Shown: in pieces, positions 15,239 to 22,524 of the stretch
How positions within the stretch are numbered: position 1 is the stretch's first letter
Layout of the letters: the number at the start of each line of letters is the position of its first letter
DNA from: an uncultured bacterium
GTDB lineage: Bacteria; JAAXHH01
Direction of reading: 5' to 3'
Assembly (NCBI GenBank): GCA_913051705.1
Contig: CAJXCW010000023.1
Coordinates: 1-32,643 of the forward strand
Length of the DNA stretch: 32,643 nucleotides
The notes under the pieces: model-generated
The model's database searches: none
Seen by the model: only the letters and a program-made list of their open reading frames with translations
What the model was told of the DNA's origin: nothing
Made by a program: the position numbers and the translations under genes

Positions 15239-15439
15239 TTATAGATCTTGTTCAGTAAGATTGGATTCTTTCATTAATTTTCTCAGAGTTCCGGTTTTCA
15301 GGTTCCGATTCCCATGAACAGCCAGGATTGCAGGATAGGCAGAGTGGGTATAAATGTGATGGCTCCCGCTTATGCGTTGCAAGATCCATCCATGTCGTTC
15401 AAGAGTTTTACACAAACGCTTACCGGAAATCGATTTCAT
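15239..15439 (-). CDS. hicA: HicA-family toxin (mRNA interferase, YcfA-like)
   Basis: The 66-residue product has the double-stranded RNA-binding-like HicA fold pattern: a lysine-rich start (MKSISGKRLCKTLERHGW), then GSHHIY with the catalytic His at position 27, and a closing PAILAVHGNRNLKTGTLRKLMKE block. HicA toxins cut mRNA and are neutralised by HicB. Its start overlaps the stop of the HicB gene by four bases (ATGA), so translation is coupled. The antitoxin-first order is common in YcfA/HicB pairs. All usual residues are present and it seems intact. Confidence 0.88.
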   Translation of the reverse strand: MKSISGKRLCKTLERHGWILQRISGSHHIYTHSAYPAILAVHGNRNLKTGTLRKLMKESNLTEQDL

Positions 15440-15639
15440 AGTTCAAGCTCTACCACCTGGGCGTCTGTGTCGGTAACCGCCCGTTCGGTAGCAACAGTCA
15501 TCCACCCTTCGGCTGCTTCCCGAATATTCATGAGGATCTCCGAGACGGTCTCGCCTTCGGATATGCATCCAGGCAAAGCAGGTATTTCAGCCCCGAATCC
15601 ACCCTCGTCGGCAGGATGAACCAGAATAGTGAGTTTCAT
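15436..15639 (-). CDS. hicB: HicB-family antitoxin
   Basis: The 67-residue product is the short, partial RNase-H-like HicB form: MKLTILVHPADEGGFGAEIPALPGCISEGETVSEILMNI..., where the PALPGC.S.GET block is the family hallmark. It lacks a C-terminal helix-turn-helix or ribbon-helix-helix DNA-binding domain, although a strong palindrome lies upstream, so repression would need the HicAB complex or another factor. AAGGA lies eight bases before the ATG. It overlaps hicA by four bases. Confidence 0.88.
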   Translation of the reverse strand: MKLTILVHPADEGGFGAEIPALPGCISEGETVSEILMNIREAAEGWMTVATERAVTDTDAQVVELEL

Positions 15640-15662
15640 AATGGAGTCCTTTCATAATATAA

Positions 15663-15683
15663 TTATGGTACATTTTACCATAA
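15663..15683. promoter_or_regulatory. Palindromic operator candidate of the hicBA unit
   Basis: TTATGGTA and TACCATAA form a perfect 8-bp inverted repeat with the spacer CATTT. It lies 24 bp upstream of the hicB ATG in an AT-rich stretch, the usual place for an autoregulatory site. No protein contact can be shown from sequence. Confidence 0.6.
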
Positions 15684-15739
15684 GCGAATCGCGGCCTTCA
15701 GTCAAGCCCAACATCAACCGGTTTGGGTGGAAGGATTAC

Positions 15740-15780
15740 AGAGCCTGTGCTGGACGGTCGCAAGGCCCTTCAAGCTACGG
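15740..15780 (+). repeat. 41-nt copy of the 3' part of the oxidoreductase gene
   Basis: These 41 nt match 13984-14024 with one mismatch (15748 T against 13992 A). In the original frame both read EP(E/V)LDGRKALQAT. The copy abuts the dispersed repeat at 15782. Either it is a duplicated scrap or the last conserved piece of another, lost Gfo/Idh gene, since the LDGRKALQ block is conserved in that family. Confidence 0.85.
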
Positions 15781-15781
15781 T

Positions 15782-15863
15782 AGCATTTCAATCAACAAAT
15801 CAACAAAAAACACAGCGAGCGAAGCGGAGCGTGTTCTAATAATGCCTCGAAGAGGCGTTCATT
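15782..15863 (+). repeat. 82-nt dispersed repeat, copy A
   Basis: This segment matches the reverse complement of 28279-28360 over 82 nt with only two mismatches. It contains a small hairpin AATGCCTC-GAA-GAGGCGTT near one end (about 15841-15859) and an AGCGAGC(G/A)AAGCGGAGCG tract. The near identity of two copies 12 kb apart in non-coding DNA points to a mobile or structured element. With the 41-nt copy and the terminator it fills most of the gap between 15640 and 16014. Confidence 0.88.
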
Positions 15864-15912
15864 ACTTTCGATTGAGCGTAGCGAAATCAATCAACAAATA
15901 AGGATGGGTTTA

Positions 15913-15952
15913 AAAAACGCCAAGGAAAAATTGCATTTCTCTCGGCGTTTTT
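15913..15952. terminator. Rho-independent terminator, likely bidirectional
   Basis: AAAAACGCC (15913-15921) pairs with GGCGTTTTT (15944-15952) around a 22-nt loop. T-runs occur at the outer end on both strands. It lies downstream of the sorting-domain remnant on the minus strand. Confidence 0.6.
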
Positions 15953-16014
15953 AACTGGGTGAAGACTGCGGGCAGTATACGTTATCGCATACGTCCGCCT
16001 GCCGGAATACGATC

Positions 16015-16305
16015 CTATTTCAACAAGGTCATCCTGCGTGTCTCGATAAATCCATTTTCGGTAACCAGCCGATACAGGTACAAACCACTCGAAACTGAAT
16101 AGCCCCGGCTATCCCTTGCATTCCATATCGTAGAATGTTGACCTGGTGACTGAACTTGATCTACTAATTGAACGACTTCTCTACCCAAAATATTATAGAC
16201 CACCAGGAGGACGTGGGTCTGTTCCATGATATCGGAGATCATAAAAAATGTCTGGTTCATCGGCTTTGGAGGGTCTATAGTTTTCCTGGAAATAATGTAT
16301 TGCGA
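16015..16305 (-). pseudogene. Remnant C-terminal sorting/FlgD-like domain
   Basis: The open stretch encodes about 96 residues ending YNILGREVVQLVDQVQSPG, then HSTIWNARDSRGYSVSSGLYLYRL and RRMTLLK. This is the familiar C-terminal Ig-like domain of FlgD_ig/type IX secretion sorting signals. The usual opening YPNPFNPxTxI is worn down to DPPKPMNQTFFMI, and an in-frame stop (16306-16308) lies just upstream, so the parent surface or secreted protein is gone. An ATG at 16260 could start an 81-residue peptide but it lacks a ribosome site. It supports a lineage with this secretion route, together with the PorV-like end at the window start. Confidence 0.7.
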
Positions 16306-16343
16306 TCATTGCTGTCCAGCTTTGAAAAGCAAAAGGTGTACCA

Positions 16344-16746
16344 ATGGCGCCTAAATTAAATAGGCTTGACATACCTGGTATTGATGAATATCAATTGCTA
16401 TCCTACCGAAGCGCATCGGATAAACTGGCTATACTGGCGCCCAGCACAGGTCGAAAAATTATGGTCCTGGCGCAACAAGCGCTTCGTGCTCTAGCATCCC
16501 ATCGAGGAGAAGGAGATCAGGTTCTACTTTGTATTCCTGATGGGGCGGGATATTCGACAGACCACAGACAGTGTAGAAACGGAACGCAGACACAAGTCTC
16601 TGTTTTTGGCCTCTATCTTCTTTATGGTCGTGGTGATCATCGGATTGGCGGTTATCGGATTCGGGCTACTTTATGTCTTGAAATCGGAATTAGGGATTGA
16701 TATCTTTCCTGATCGGCACCTCTGGGATATCCTTCAAGGACAATGA
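16344..16746 (+). pseudogene. Small single-pass membrane protein gene with a frameshift
   Basis: AAAGGTG stands eight bases before the ATG at 16344. That frame encodes about 50 sensible residues (MAPKLNRLDIPGIDEYQLLS..., then ...LAQQALRALAS) and then turns into unlikely sequence. From about 16500 the +1 frame encodes IEEKEIRFYFVFLMGRDIRQ, a charged linker, a clear membrane helix (FLASIFFMVVVIIGLAVIGF) and the end FPDRHLWDILQGQ. Dropping one C from the CCC at 16498-16500 would join both into about 133 residues. If the second frame is used alone, an ATG at 16540 would give a 68-residue membrane peptide without a ribosome site. I do not recognise the family. It lies 23 nt before the aminopeptidase gene. 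Sequencing error, decay or programmed shift are all possible. Confidence 0.5.
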
Positions 16747-16769
16747 TGGACCATTAAAGGACTAAATAT

Positions 16770-19343
16770 ATGCACATGAGATATCTGATTACGGGAATAA
16801 CCATTATGATGCTGAGCGCCTGTGCACCATCCCCGCCGAACGACCTGGAACCCGGGGTCTCGTGGGATCTGGCGGAACGACGGGCACAGACCATTTCGGA
16901 TGTGCGTTATGATCTTTCATTGACGATCCCGGCCGATCGAAATGAACCTATCGAGGGGCTTGAAACCATTACGTTCTATCTATCGGATACAGCCGGCGGG
17001 GTCGTTCTAGATTTTCGTCAACCGGCAGAATATGTTCAGGGCATCCGCATCGATGAGGCGGAAATTGATTTTGATATGAGGGAGCAGCATATCCTCATTC
17101 CTGAATCGGTGATTAAGGTGGGTGCGAATCGCTTGACCATCACCTTCCGCGCCGGAGACATGTCTCTTAATCGCAACACTGAATTTCTGTATACGCTGTT
17201 TGTCCCGGACCGGGCGGCGACGGCCATCCCCTGTTTCGATCAGCCCAATCTGAAGGCGCGTTTCAAACTGACGTTGCATACCCCGCCCGATTGGGTCGCC
17301 GTTAGCAATGGAGCCCTGGACGAGGAGATGAAAGAAGAGACAGGACGTCTATTCCGGTTCAAGGAAACTAAGCCGATCAGCACCTACCTGTTTGCTTTTG
17401 CCGCGGGCGTGTTTCAAACCGAAACGGCTGAACGTAACGGCCGATCCATGACTATGTATCACCGGGAAACGGATGTAGAAAAAGTAGACCGCAACAAAGA
17501 TACCGTATTTGATTTACATGCTTCGGCGCTCACCTGGCTGGAAGATTACACCGACATACCCTATCCGTTCGGGAAATTCGATTTCGTACTCATTCCCGGA
17601 TTCCAATATGGCGGCATGGAGCATCCCGGCGCCATATTTTATCGGGACACCGGGCTGCTTCTGGATGAATCCGCGACTAAAAACCGGGTCCTGGGACGGG
17701 CCGGCGTGATTTCCCATGAAACCGCCCATATGTGGTTCGGGGATCTGGTGACCATGAACTGGTTCGATGATGTATGGACCAAAGAGGTTTTTGCCAATTT
17801 CATGGCCGCCAAAATCGTCAATCCTTCCTTCCCCGAAATCAACCATGACCTTCGGTTTCTGCTGCGTCATTATCCTTCTGCCTACGGCGTGGATCGCACC
17901 GACGGCGCCAACCCGATCCGGCAGCCGCTGGAAAATCTGAATATGGCCGGAACGCTCTACGGCGCCATTATCTACCAGAAGGCGCCCATTGTGATGAAAC
18001 ATCTGGAATTACTGGTCGGCGAGGATATGTTCAGGTCGGGGATGCACACCTATCTGGACCGGTTCAAGTTCGCCAATGCGACCTGGCCTGATCTGATCGA
18101 CATCCTGGACAGGCTATCCGATGAAGATCTGAAAACGTGGAGCCGGGTATGGGTTGAAGAACCCGGCCGACCAATAATAGAGGCCGATATACGGCTTAAT
18201 GAAGAGGATATGATAGAGGAACTGCGGTTGATGCAAACCGATCCATTAAAGCGGGGCCGTCTGTGGAATCAACGGCTCTCGGTCTTGCTCGGCTATCCGG
18301 ATCAGGACAGGATTTTAGCGGGGCATCTCAATGCATCATCAACTATTATACCCGATGCCGTCAATCTGTCGAAACCAGACTATATCCTGCCCAATGGACG
18401 TGGCCTCGCCTATGGCTATTTCAAGCTCGATCCTGACAGCCGGACCTATCTGCTCAATCATCTGCCGGAATTGGATGATCCGGTCCGTCGGGGCATCGCC
18501 TGGATGACCCTCTGGGAGGATATGCTGTATGGACATACGACCCCGGATGATCTGATTGATTTAGGCTTACGCACGCTGAACAGGGAAAAAGACGAACTCA
18601 ATATACAGCGGGTTTTGAGCTCTCTCTCCGGCGCCTATTGGAAATATCTGCCACTGGATCGACGTATGGCGCTTGCGTCAGACCTTGAAGATGTATTTTG
18701 GAAGCATATGGATCGCGCGGCGACCAGTTCGCTCAAAGCGGCGTTTTTCAATGCGCTCCGTTCGGTTACCCTGACGAAGGAAGGTCTTGCCCGGTTGCAT
18801 GATATCTGGGCACAAAAAGAGACGATAGCCGGTTTGAAACTATCCGAAAGGGATTTCATCGGGATGGCTGCTGGTCTGGTGTTGCGCGGCGCCTCGGCCC
18901 CGGACCGAATTCTCAAAACACAGCAGGAACGTATTCAAAATCCGGATCGAATAAACCGATTTGCCTTCGTGATGCCGGCCTTGTCCGCCGATCCTGAGGT
19001 TCGGAATGCTTTTTTTACCAGCCTGTTTGAAGAGAAAAATCGGGCGCGTGAGCCCTGGGTGCTGGAAGCGCTACGCTACATCCACCATCCGCTCCGAGCC
19101 CGTTCATCAGAATCGTATATTCGTCACGGCCTCGATCTGCTGGAAGAGATACAGCGGACAGGCGACATCTTCTTCCCCAAAAGATGGCTCGACGCCACTC
19201 TGGGCGGTCATCAGACGGGAACCGCCGCCGATATCGTACGTGATTTTTTAGCCGATCATCCGGACTACCCGCCCCGATTGCGCGCCAAAATCCTACAATC
19301 CGCCGACACCCTGTTTCGTGCCGCCCGGATCAATAGCCGATAA
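16770..19343 (+). CDS. Lipoprotein M1-family zinc aminopeptidase
   Basis: The 857-residue product begins with a lipoprotein signal, MHMRYLITGITIMMLSAC, with the lipobox cysteine at 18, so it should be anchored to a membrane outside the cytoplasm. The M1 hallmarks follow: the exopeptidase motif GGMEH at 281-285, and HETAH at 316-320 with the third zinc ligand E339 (HExxH-x18-E). The N-terminal beta-domain (about 40-240) and a long helical C-terminal half match PepN/ERAP-like enzymes. It would trim N-terminal residues from peptides outside the cell or in the periplasm. AAAGGA lies nine bases before the ATG. The sulfatase gene follows after 14 nt, so the two are probably co-transcribed. Confidence 0.93.
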   Translation: MHMRYLITGITIMMLSACAPSPPNDLEPGVSWDLAERRAQTISDVRYDLSLTIPADRNEPIEGLETITFYLSDTAGGVVLDFRQPAEYVQGIRIDEAEIDFDMREQHILIPESVIKVGANRLTITFRAGDMSLNRNTEFLYTLFVPDRAATAIPCFDQPNLKARFKLTLHTPPDWVAVSNGALDEEMKEETGRLFRFKETKPISTYLFAFAAGVFQTETAERNGRSMTMYHRETDVEKVDRNKDTVFDLHASALTWLEDYTDIPYPFGKFDFVLIPGFQYGGMEHPGAIFYRDTGLLLDESATKNRVLGRAGVISHETAHMWFGDLVTMNWFDDVWTKEVFANFMAAKIVNPSFPEINHDLRFLLRHYPSAYGVDRTDGANPIRQPLENLNMAGTLYGAIIYQKAPIVMKHLELLVGEDMFRSGMHTYLDRFKFANATWPDLIDILDRLSDEDLKTWSRVWVEEPGRPIIEADIRLNEEDMIEELRLMQTDPLKRGRLWNQRLSVLLGYPDQDRILAGHLNASSTIIPDAVNLSKPDYILPNGRGLAYGYFKLDPDSRTYLLNHLPELDDPVRRGIAWMTLWEDMLYGHTTPDDLIDLGLRTLNREKDELNIQRVLSSLSGAYWKYLPLDRRMALASDLEDVFWKHMDRAATSSLKAAFFNALRSVTLTKEGLARLHDIWAQKETIAGLKLSERDFIGMAAGLVLRGASAPDRILKTQQERIQNPDRINRFAFVMPALSADPEVRNAFFTSLFEEKNRAREPWVLEALRYIHHPLRARSSESYIRHGLDLLEEIQRTGDIFFPKRWLDATLGGHQTGTAADIVRDFLADHPDYPPRLRAKILQSADTLFRAARINSR

Positions 19344-19357
19344 TAAGAAGGAAAAAC

Positions 19358-20932
19358 ATGCCCCAACCCAACATCATCATTATCCTGAACGACGATATGG
19401 GCTACTCCGATTTAGGCTGTTACGGCGGAGAAGTGCAGACCCCTAACCTGGACCGCCTGGCATCCGGTGGGCTTCGCTTTACCCGATTTTATAATACAGC
19501 ACGATGCTGTCCTTCGCGCGCCTCCTTACTGACCGGCCTCTATCCGCATCAGGCGGACGTCGGTCATATGATGAATGACGATGGCGTGGATGGCTACCTC
19601 GGGGATCTCAATGCCAATACGGTCACGATCGCAGAAGCACTGAAACCGGCCGGATATGACACTTGCATGTCCGGAAAATGGCACGTCACCCGCCACGTCG
19701 ACGATCCGAAGCACAATTGGCCGTGTCAACGTGGATTCGATGATTTTTACGGGATCATTACAGGGGCATCTAACTTTTTTAATCCTTCGACACTGACACG
19801 TAACAACGAACGGATCGCCACACCACCCGGAGACTATTTCCTTACCGATGCGATCAGCGACGAAGCTGTCAGGCAGATTCGAGAACACAACCAATCCAAA
19901 CCCGATTCGCCGTTTTTCTCTTACGTCGCGTATACGGCCCCACACTGGCCGCTGCATGCCCATCTGGAAGATATCGAACGGTATAAAGGCCGTTTTGATG
20001 ACGGATGGGACGTCTTACGGGAAGAAAGGCTTTCGCGGATGACGGAAATGGGGCTCATTGATCCCCAATGGCGATTGACCCCGCGTGACCCGACCCAACC
20101 CCCCTGGGATGAAGCAGAACATAAAGCCTGGCAATGCCGGCGCATGGAGGTATATGCCGCCCAGATAGACCGAATGGATCAGGGTATTGGACGCATAGTA
20201 CAAGCGCTTGAAGACACCGGGCAGATGGACAACACGCTTATTCTTTTCCTCGCGGATAATGGCGGCTGTGCTGAGGAAATCAGTACGCGTTGGGGACAAA
20301 ATCTCAGGGGGCGTATCGCTCAGAAAACCACACGGGATGGAAGGCCGGTTCAATATGGGAACGATCCGTCTGTTATGCCGGGCGGGGAAGAGACCTATCA
20401 AAGTTACGGCGTACCGTGGGCGAATCTGAGCAATACGCCGTTTCGGGAATACAAACATTGGGTTCATGAAGGGGGCATCGCCACCCCGTTGATTGTGCAT
20501 TGGCCTGCGGGCATATCAGACCGGGGCGCCATGCGCCGACAACCCGCCCAGCTGCCGGACATTATGGCCACCTGTCTCGATGTTGCCGATATATGTTATC
20601 CGGATACCTATGAAGGACGAACAATCCAACCCGCCGAAGGATATAGCATGAGGCCTATATTAGAAGACCGTCCTTCTGAGAGGCCGGTCCTGTACTGGGA
20701 ACATGAAGGTAATAAAGCGGTTCAGCGAGAGAACTGGAAACTGGTGTGTAAATACCCAGGAGGTTGGGAACTGTACAATATGACCGAAGACCGTACGGAA
20801 CTGCATGATGTATCCGCACAATTCCCGGAAATCATCGGGGAACTGTCCGCATTATATGAGGTATGGGCAGCCCGGTGCAACGTCATGCCCTGGGACGAGG
20901 TGCTGGCCCTGCGTAACGAAAAACGCGGATAA
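19358..20932 (+). CDS. Sulfatase (arylsulfatase type, formylglycine-dependent)
   Basis: The 524-residue product starts with the metal-binding LNDDMGYSDLGCYGGEVQTP. The modification site is C50-C51-P52-S53-R54 (CxPSR) followed by ASLLTG, so C50 should be turned into formylglycine by an anaerobic or FGE-type maturase not seen here. Further family blocks are GKWHVTR (about 107-113), HWPLH, ADNGG and HEGGIATPLIVHWPAG. It cleaves sulfate esters, commonly on marine or host sulfated glycans. No N-terminal signal peptide is apparent, which is unusual for a glycan sulfatase and suggests cytoplasmic action on imported sugars. AAGGAAAAAC precedes the ATG. It is linked to the aminopeptidase gene. Confidence 0.93.
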   Translation: MPQPNIIIILNDDMGYSDLGCYGGEVQTPNLDRLASGGLRFTRFYNTARCCPSRASLLTGLYPHQADVGHMMNDDGVDGYLGDLNANTVTIAEALKPAGYDTCMSGKWHVTRHVDDPKHNWPCQRGFDDFYGIITGASNFFNPSTLTRNNERIATPPGDYFLTDAISDEAVRQIREHNQSKPDSPFFSYVAYTAPHWPLHAHLEDIERYKGRFDDGWDVLREERLSRMTEMGLIDPQWRLTPRDPTQPPWDEAEHKAWQCRRMEVYAAQIDRMDQGIGRIVQALEDTGQMDNTLILFLADNGGCAEEISTRWGQNLRGRIAQKTTRDGRPVQYGNDPSVMPGGEETYQSYGVPWANLSNTPFREYKHWVHEGGIATPLIVHWPAGISDRGAMRRQPAQLPDIMATCLDVADICYPDTYEGRTIQPAEGYSMRPILEDRPSERPVLYWEHEGNKAVQRENWKLVCKYPGGWELYNMTEDRTELHDVSAQFPEIIGELSALYEVWAARCNVMPWDEVLALRNEKRG

Positions 20933-21036
20933 CCCATGTATCTCCAATTGCCTTTATAAATGCACATTTATGCCCGGCAACAACCCGATGAAATAAAACT
21001 ATCGAGGTATAAAAGAACGCCTTGCATAACGGCTAT

Positions 21037-21651
21037 TTACACAATCACAAGCGCTTCTTTGAGGGTGCTGACGAACACTTCCAGCTCATCCTGTGTACCG
21101 ATCGAGACGCGAAAATGGTTTTTGATATCCCACCTATCGTGCGCATTTCGTACCAGCACTCTTTTTTTGCGTAGATAGCTGATGATATCCCCGGGATCTT
21201 TCCCCATATCGAGTACCAAGAAATTGGTTTCACTCGGCGTAAAGGGAATGCCCATTCCCTTTAATTGTTGCGCCAGATATTCCCGCCCCGCCCGTATGGC
21301 CTCTTTCGACCTGCGGACGTGTTCGGTATCTTTCAGGGCGGCCGTTGCAGCGTAAACACTCAATGTAGGCATCATCATCGTCCAGCCTGAATAGAGCCAG
21401 GAATCTTCGAAGTTCTGTGGGTCCCCGAACGCGTAACCCATACGAACGCCGGGAAGACCGTATACCTTGGAAAATGTACGGGACACCACCACGTTCGGGC
21501 GGGAGATGGCATAGGAAGCGGCGTTCTTATAGTCAGGACCTTTCACAAAATCGATATAGGCCTCATCAATAATAACGAGGACATCTTCCGAAACATTATC
21601 GAGGAACCAGCCTATGTCCTCATGCGACACCAGCGTAAAAGACCGGATCAT
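21037..21651 (-). pseudogene. C-terminal two thirds of a HisC-like aminotransferase, 5' part missing
   Basis: The 204-residue frame matches the later part of histidinol-phosphate/aromatic aminotransferases: VLVIIDEAYIDF (PLP Asp and Tyr), VVVSRTFSKVYGLPGVRMGYAFG (PLP Lys in TFSK), and the closing FRVSIGTQDELEVFVSTLKEAL. The first 150 or so residues, including the N-terminal arm and the NPNNPTG loop, are absent; homology begins at TLVSHEDIGWFLDN. The putative start ATG overlaps the stop of the alpha/beta hydrolase gene (ATGA), so a truncated polypeptide may be made, but it should be inactive without the cofactor-binding N-terminal part. Confidence 0.75.
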
Positions 21652-22445
21652 CCCGTAAACACTGTTTTAATAAACGCATCAACTAATCGGTTGAATGCGT
21701 CGGGGCGTTCCATATGGACCAGATGACCGGCATTAGGAAAAACGATGCGTTGGGCCTGGGCAATACCGGCCTGAATGGCGCCCGCGTGGGCATGGATGTC
21801 CGGATGATCTGATTCACCGGTGATGAGCAGCGTAGGCACATCAATCTCCGAGAGACGGGATAGGATGGGCGGGTCCATATTTTGCGCAAAGTGAGAGAGG
21901 TGTGATATATTTTGAGGATGGCTGGATAACAGCATCTGAAACAATTGACCGGCATGATCATTTCCGGGGGCGATCCAATAGGGATCGTGCGTCCAGTTCT
22001 CGATGGTGGTCTCTATATCCCCCTGTTCGACCAACGGTTTAAAATTAGCCTGTCCTCTATGAACAAAATGTTCGGACGGCGCCAACCCGCCTACCACCGG
22101 TCCGACCAGGATCAGACGTTCAACCATCCTCGGATACGTGACTGCGAATTCAAGGGCGATATTACTACCGGCAGAAGAGGCGACGATCACCGCGTCTATC
22201 ACTTCCAGGTATTCCAGCAACAGATGCAGGTCTTCTACATCTGAATAAGGCGCAGTAGGCTCATCGGAATGTCCGTAGCCACGTCGGTCATATCGGATCA
22301 AGGAATAGTGATCGGCAAACGCATCCCATTGCGCATCCCATGTAGCACGATGAATCAGACCATCATGAAGCCACACGATAACCGATCCATATCCCTGGTA
22401 TTCGTAGTAAATATGCGTATCTTCGTCGACCGACAGATATTCCAT
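21648..22445 (-). CDS. Alpha/beta hydrolase
   Basis: The product of about 265 residues has the fold's usual layout: VIVWLHDG near the oxyanion hole, YDRRGYGHSD, the nucleophile elbow VASSAGSN (Ser in Sm-x-S-x-G form), the acid in LLITGESDHPD and the catalytic His in PNAGHLVHMERP. The family is broad (esterases, haloperoxidase-like and meta-cleavage hydrolases), so no substrate is given. I prefer the ATG at 22445; an earlier ATG at 22502 would extend the protein through an AT-rich inverted repeat. The C-terminus seems complete. The truncated aminotransferase begins at its stop. Confidence 0.85.
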   Translation of the reverse strand: MEYLSVDEDTHIYYEYQGYGSVIVWLHDGLIHRATWDAQWDAFADHYSLIRYDRRGYGHSDEPTAPYSDVEDLHLLLEYLEVIDAVIVASSAGSNIALEFAVTYPRMVERLILVGPVVGGLAPSEHFVHRGQANFKPLVEQGDIETTIENWTHDPYWIAPGNDHAGQLFQMLLSSHPQNISHLSHFAQNMDPPILSRLSEIDVPTLLITGESDHPDIHAHAGAIQAGIAQAQRIVFPNAGHLVHMERPDAFNRLVDAFIKTVFTG

Positions 22446-22451
22446 AATTAT

Positions 22452-22515
22452 GATTGTTGAATTATGAATTATGATTGAAAGGCATTTCAATTCAACAATC
22501 ACAATTCATAATTCA
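22452..22515. repeat. AT-rich interleaved inverted repeats
   Basis: GATTGTTGAATT (22452-22463) pairs with AATTCAACAATC (22489-22500), and TGAATTATGAATT (22458-22470) pairs with AATTCATAATTCA (22503-22515). The two stems overlap, giving alternative folds. The same ATTATGAATTATGA words recur at 31030-31063, so this is a dispersed intergenic family. Confidence 0.75.
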
Positions 22516-22524
22516 CAAACGTCT

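Noticed and set aside
15600-15900. Possible CRISPR array among the repeated words near 15.8 kb
   Set aside because: The repeats occur once here and once 12 kb away, with no regular spacing and no cas gene.
16384-16494. A Trp-rich ORF (MNINCYPTEAHRINWLYW...) ending in TAG, in line with the frame at 16540, which could suggest amber readthrough
   Set aside because: The other frame has a proper ribosome site and better composition, and the Trp richness looks like a shifted reading of TGG-containing codons. A one-base shift explains the locus more simply.
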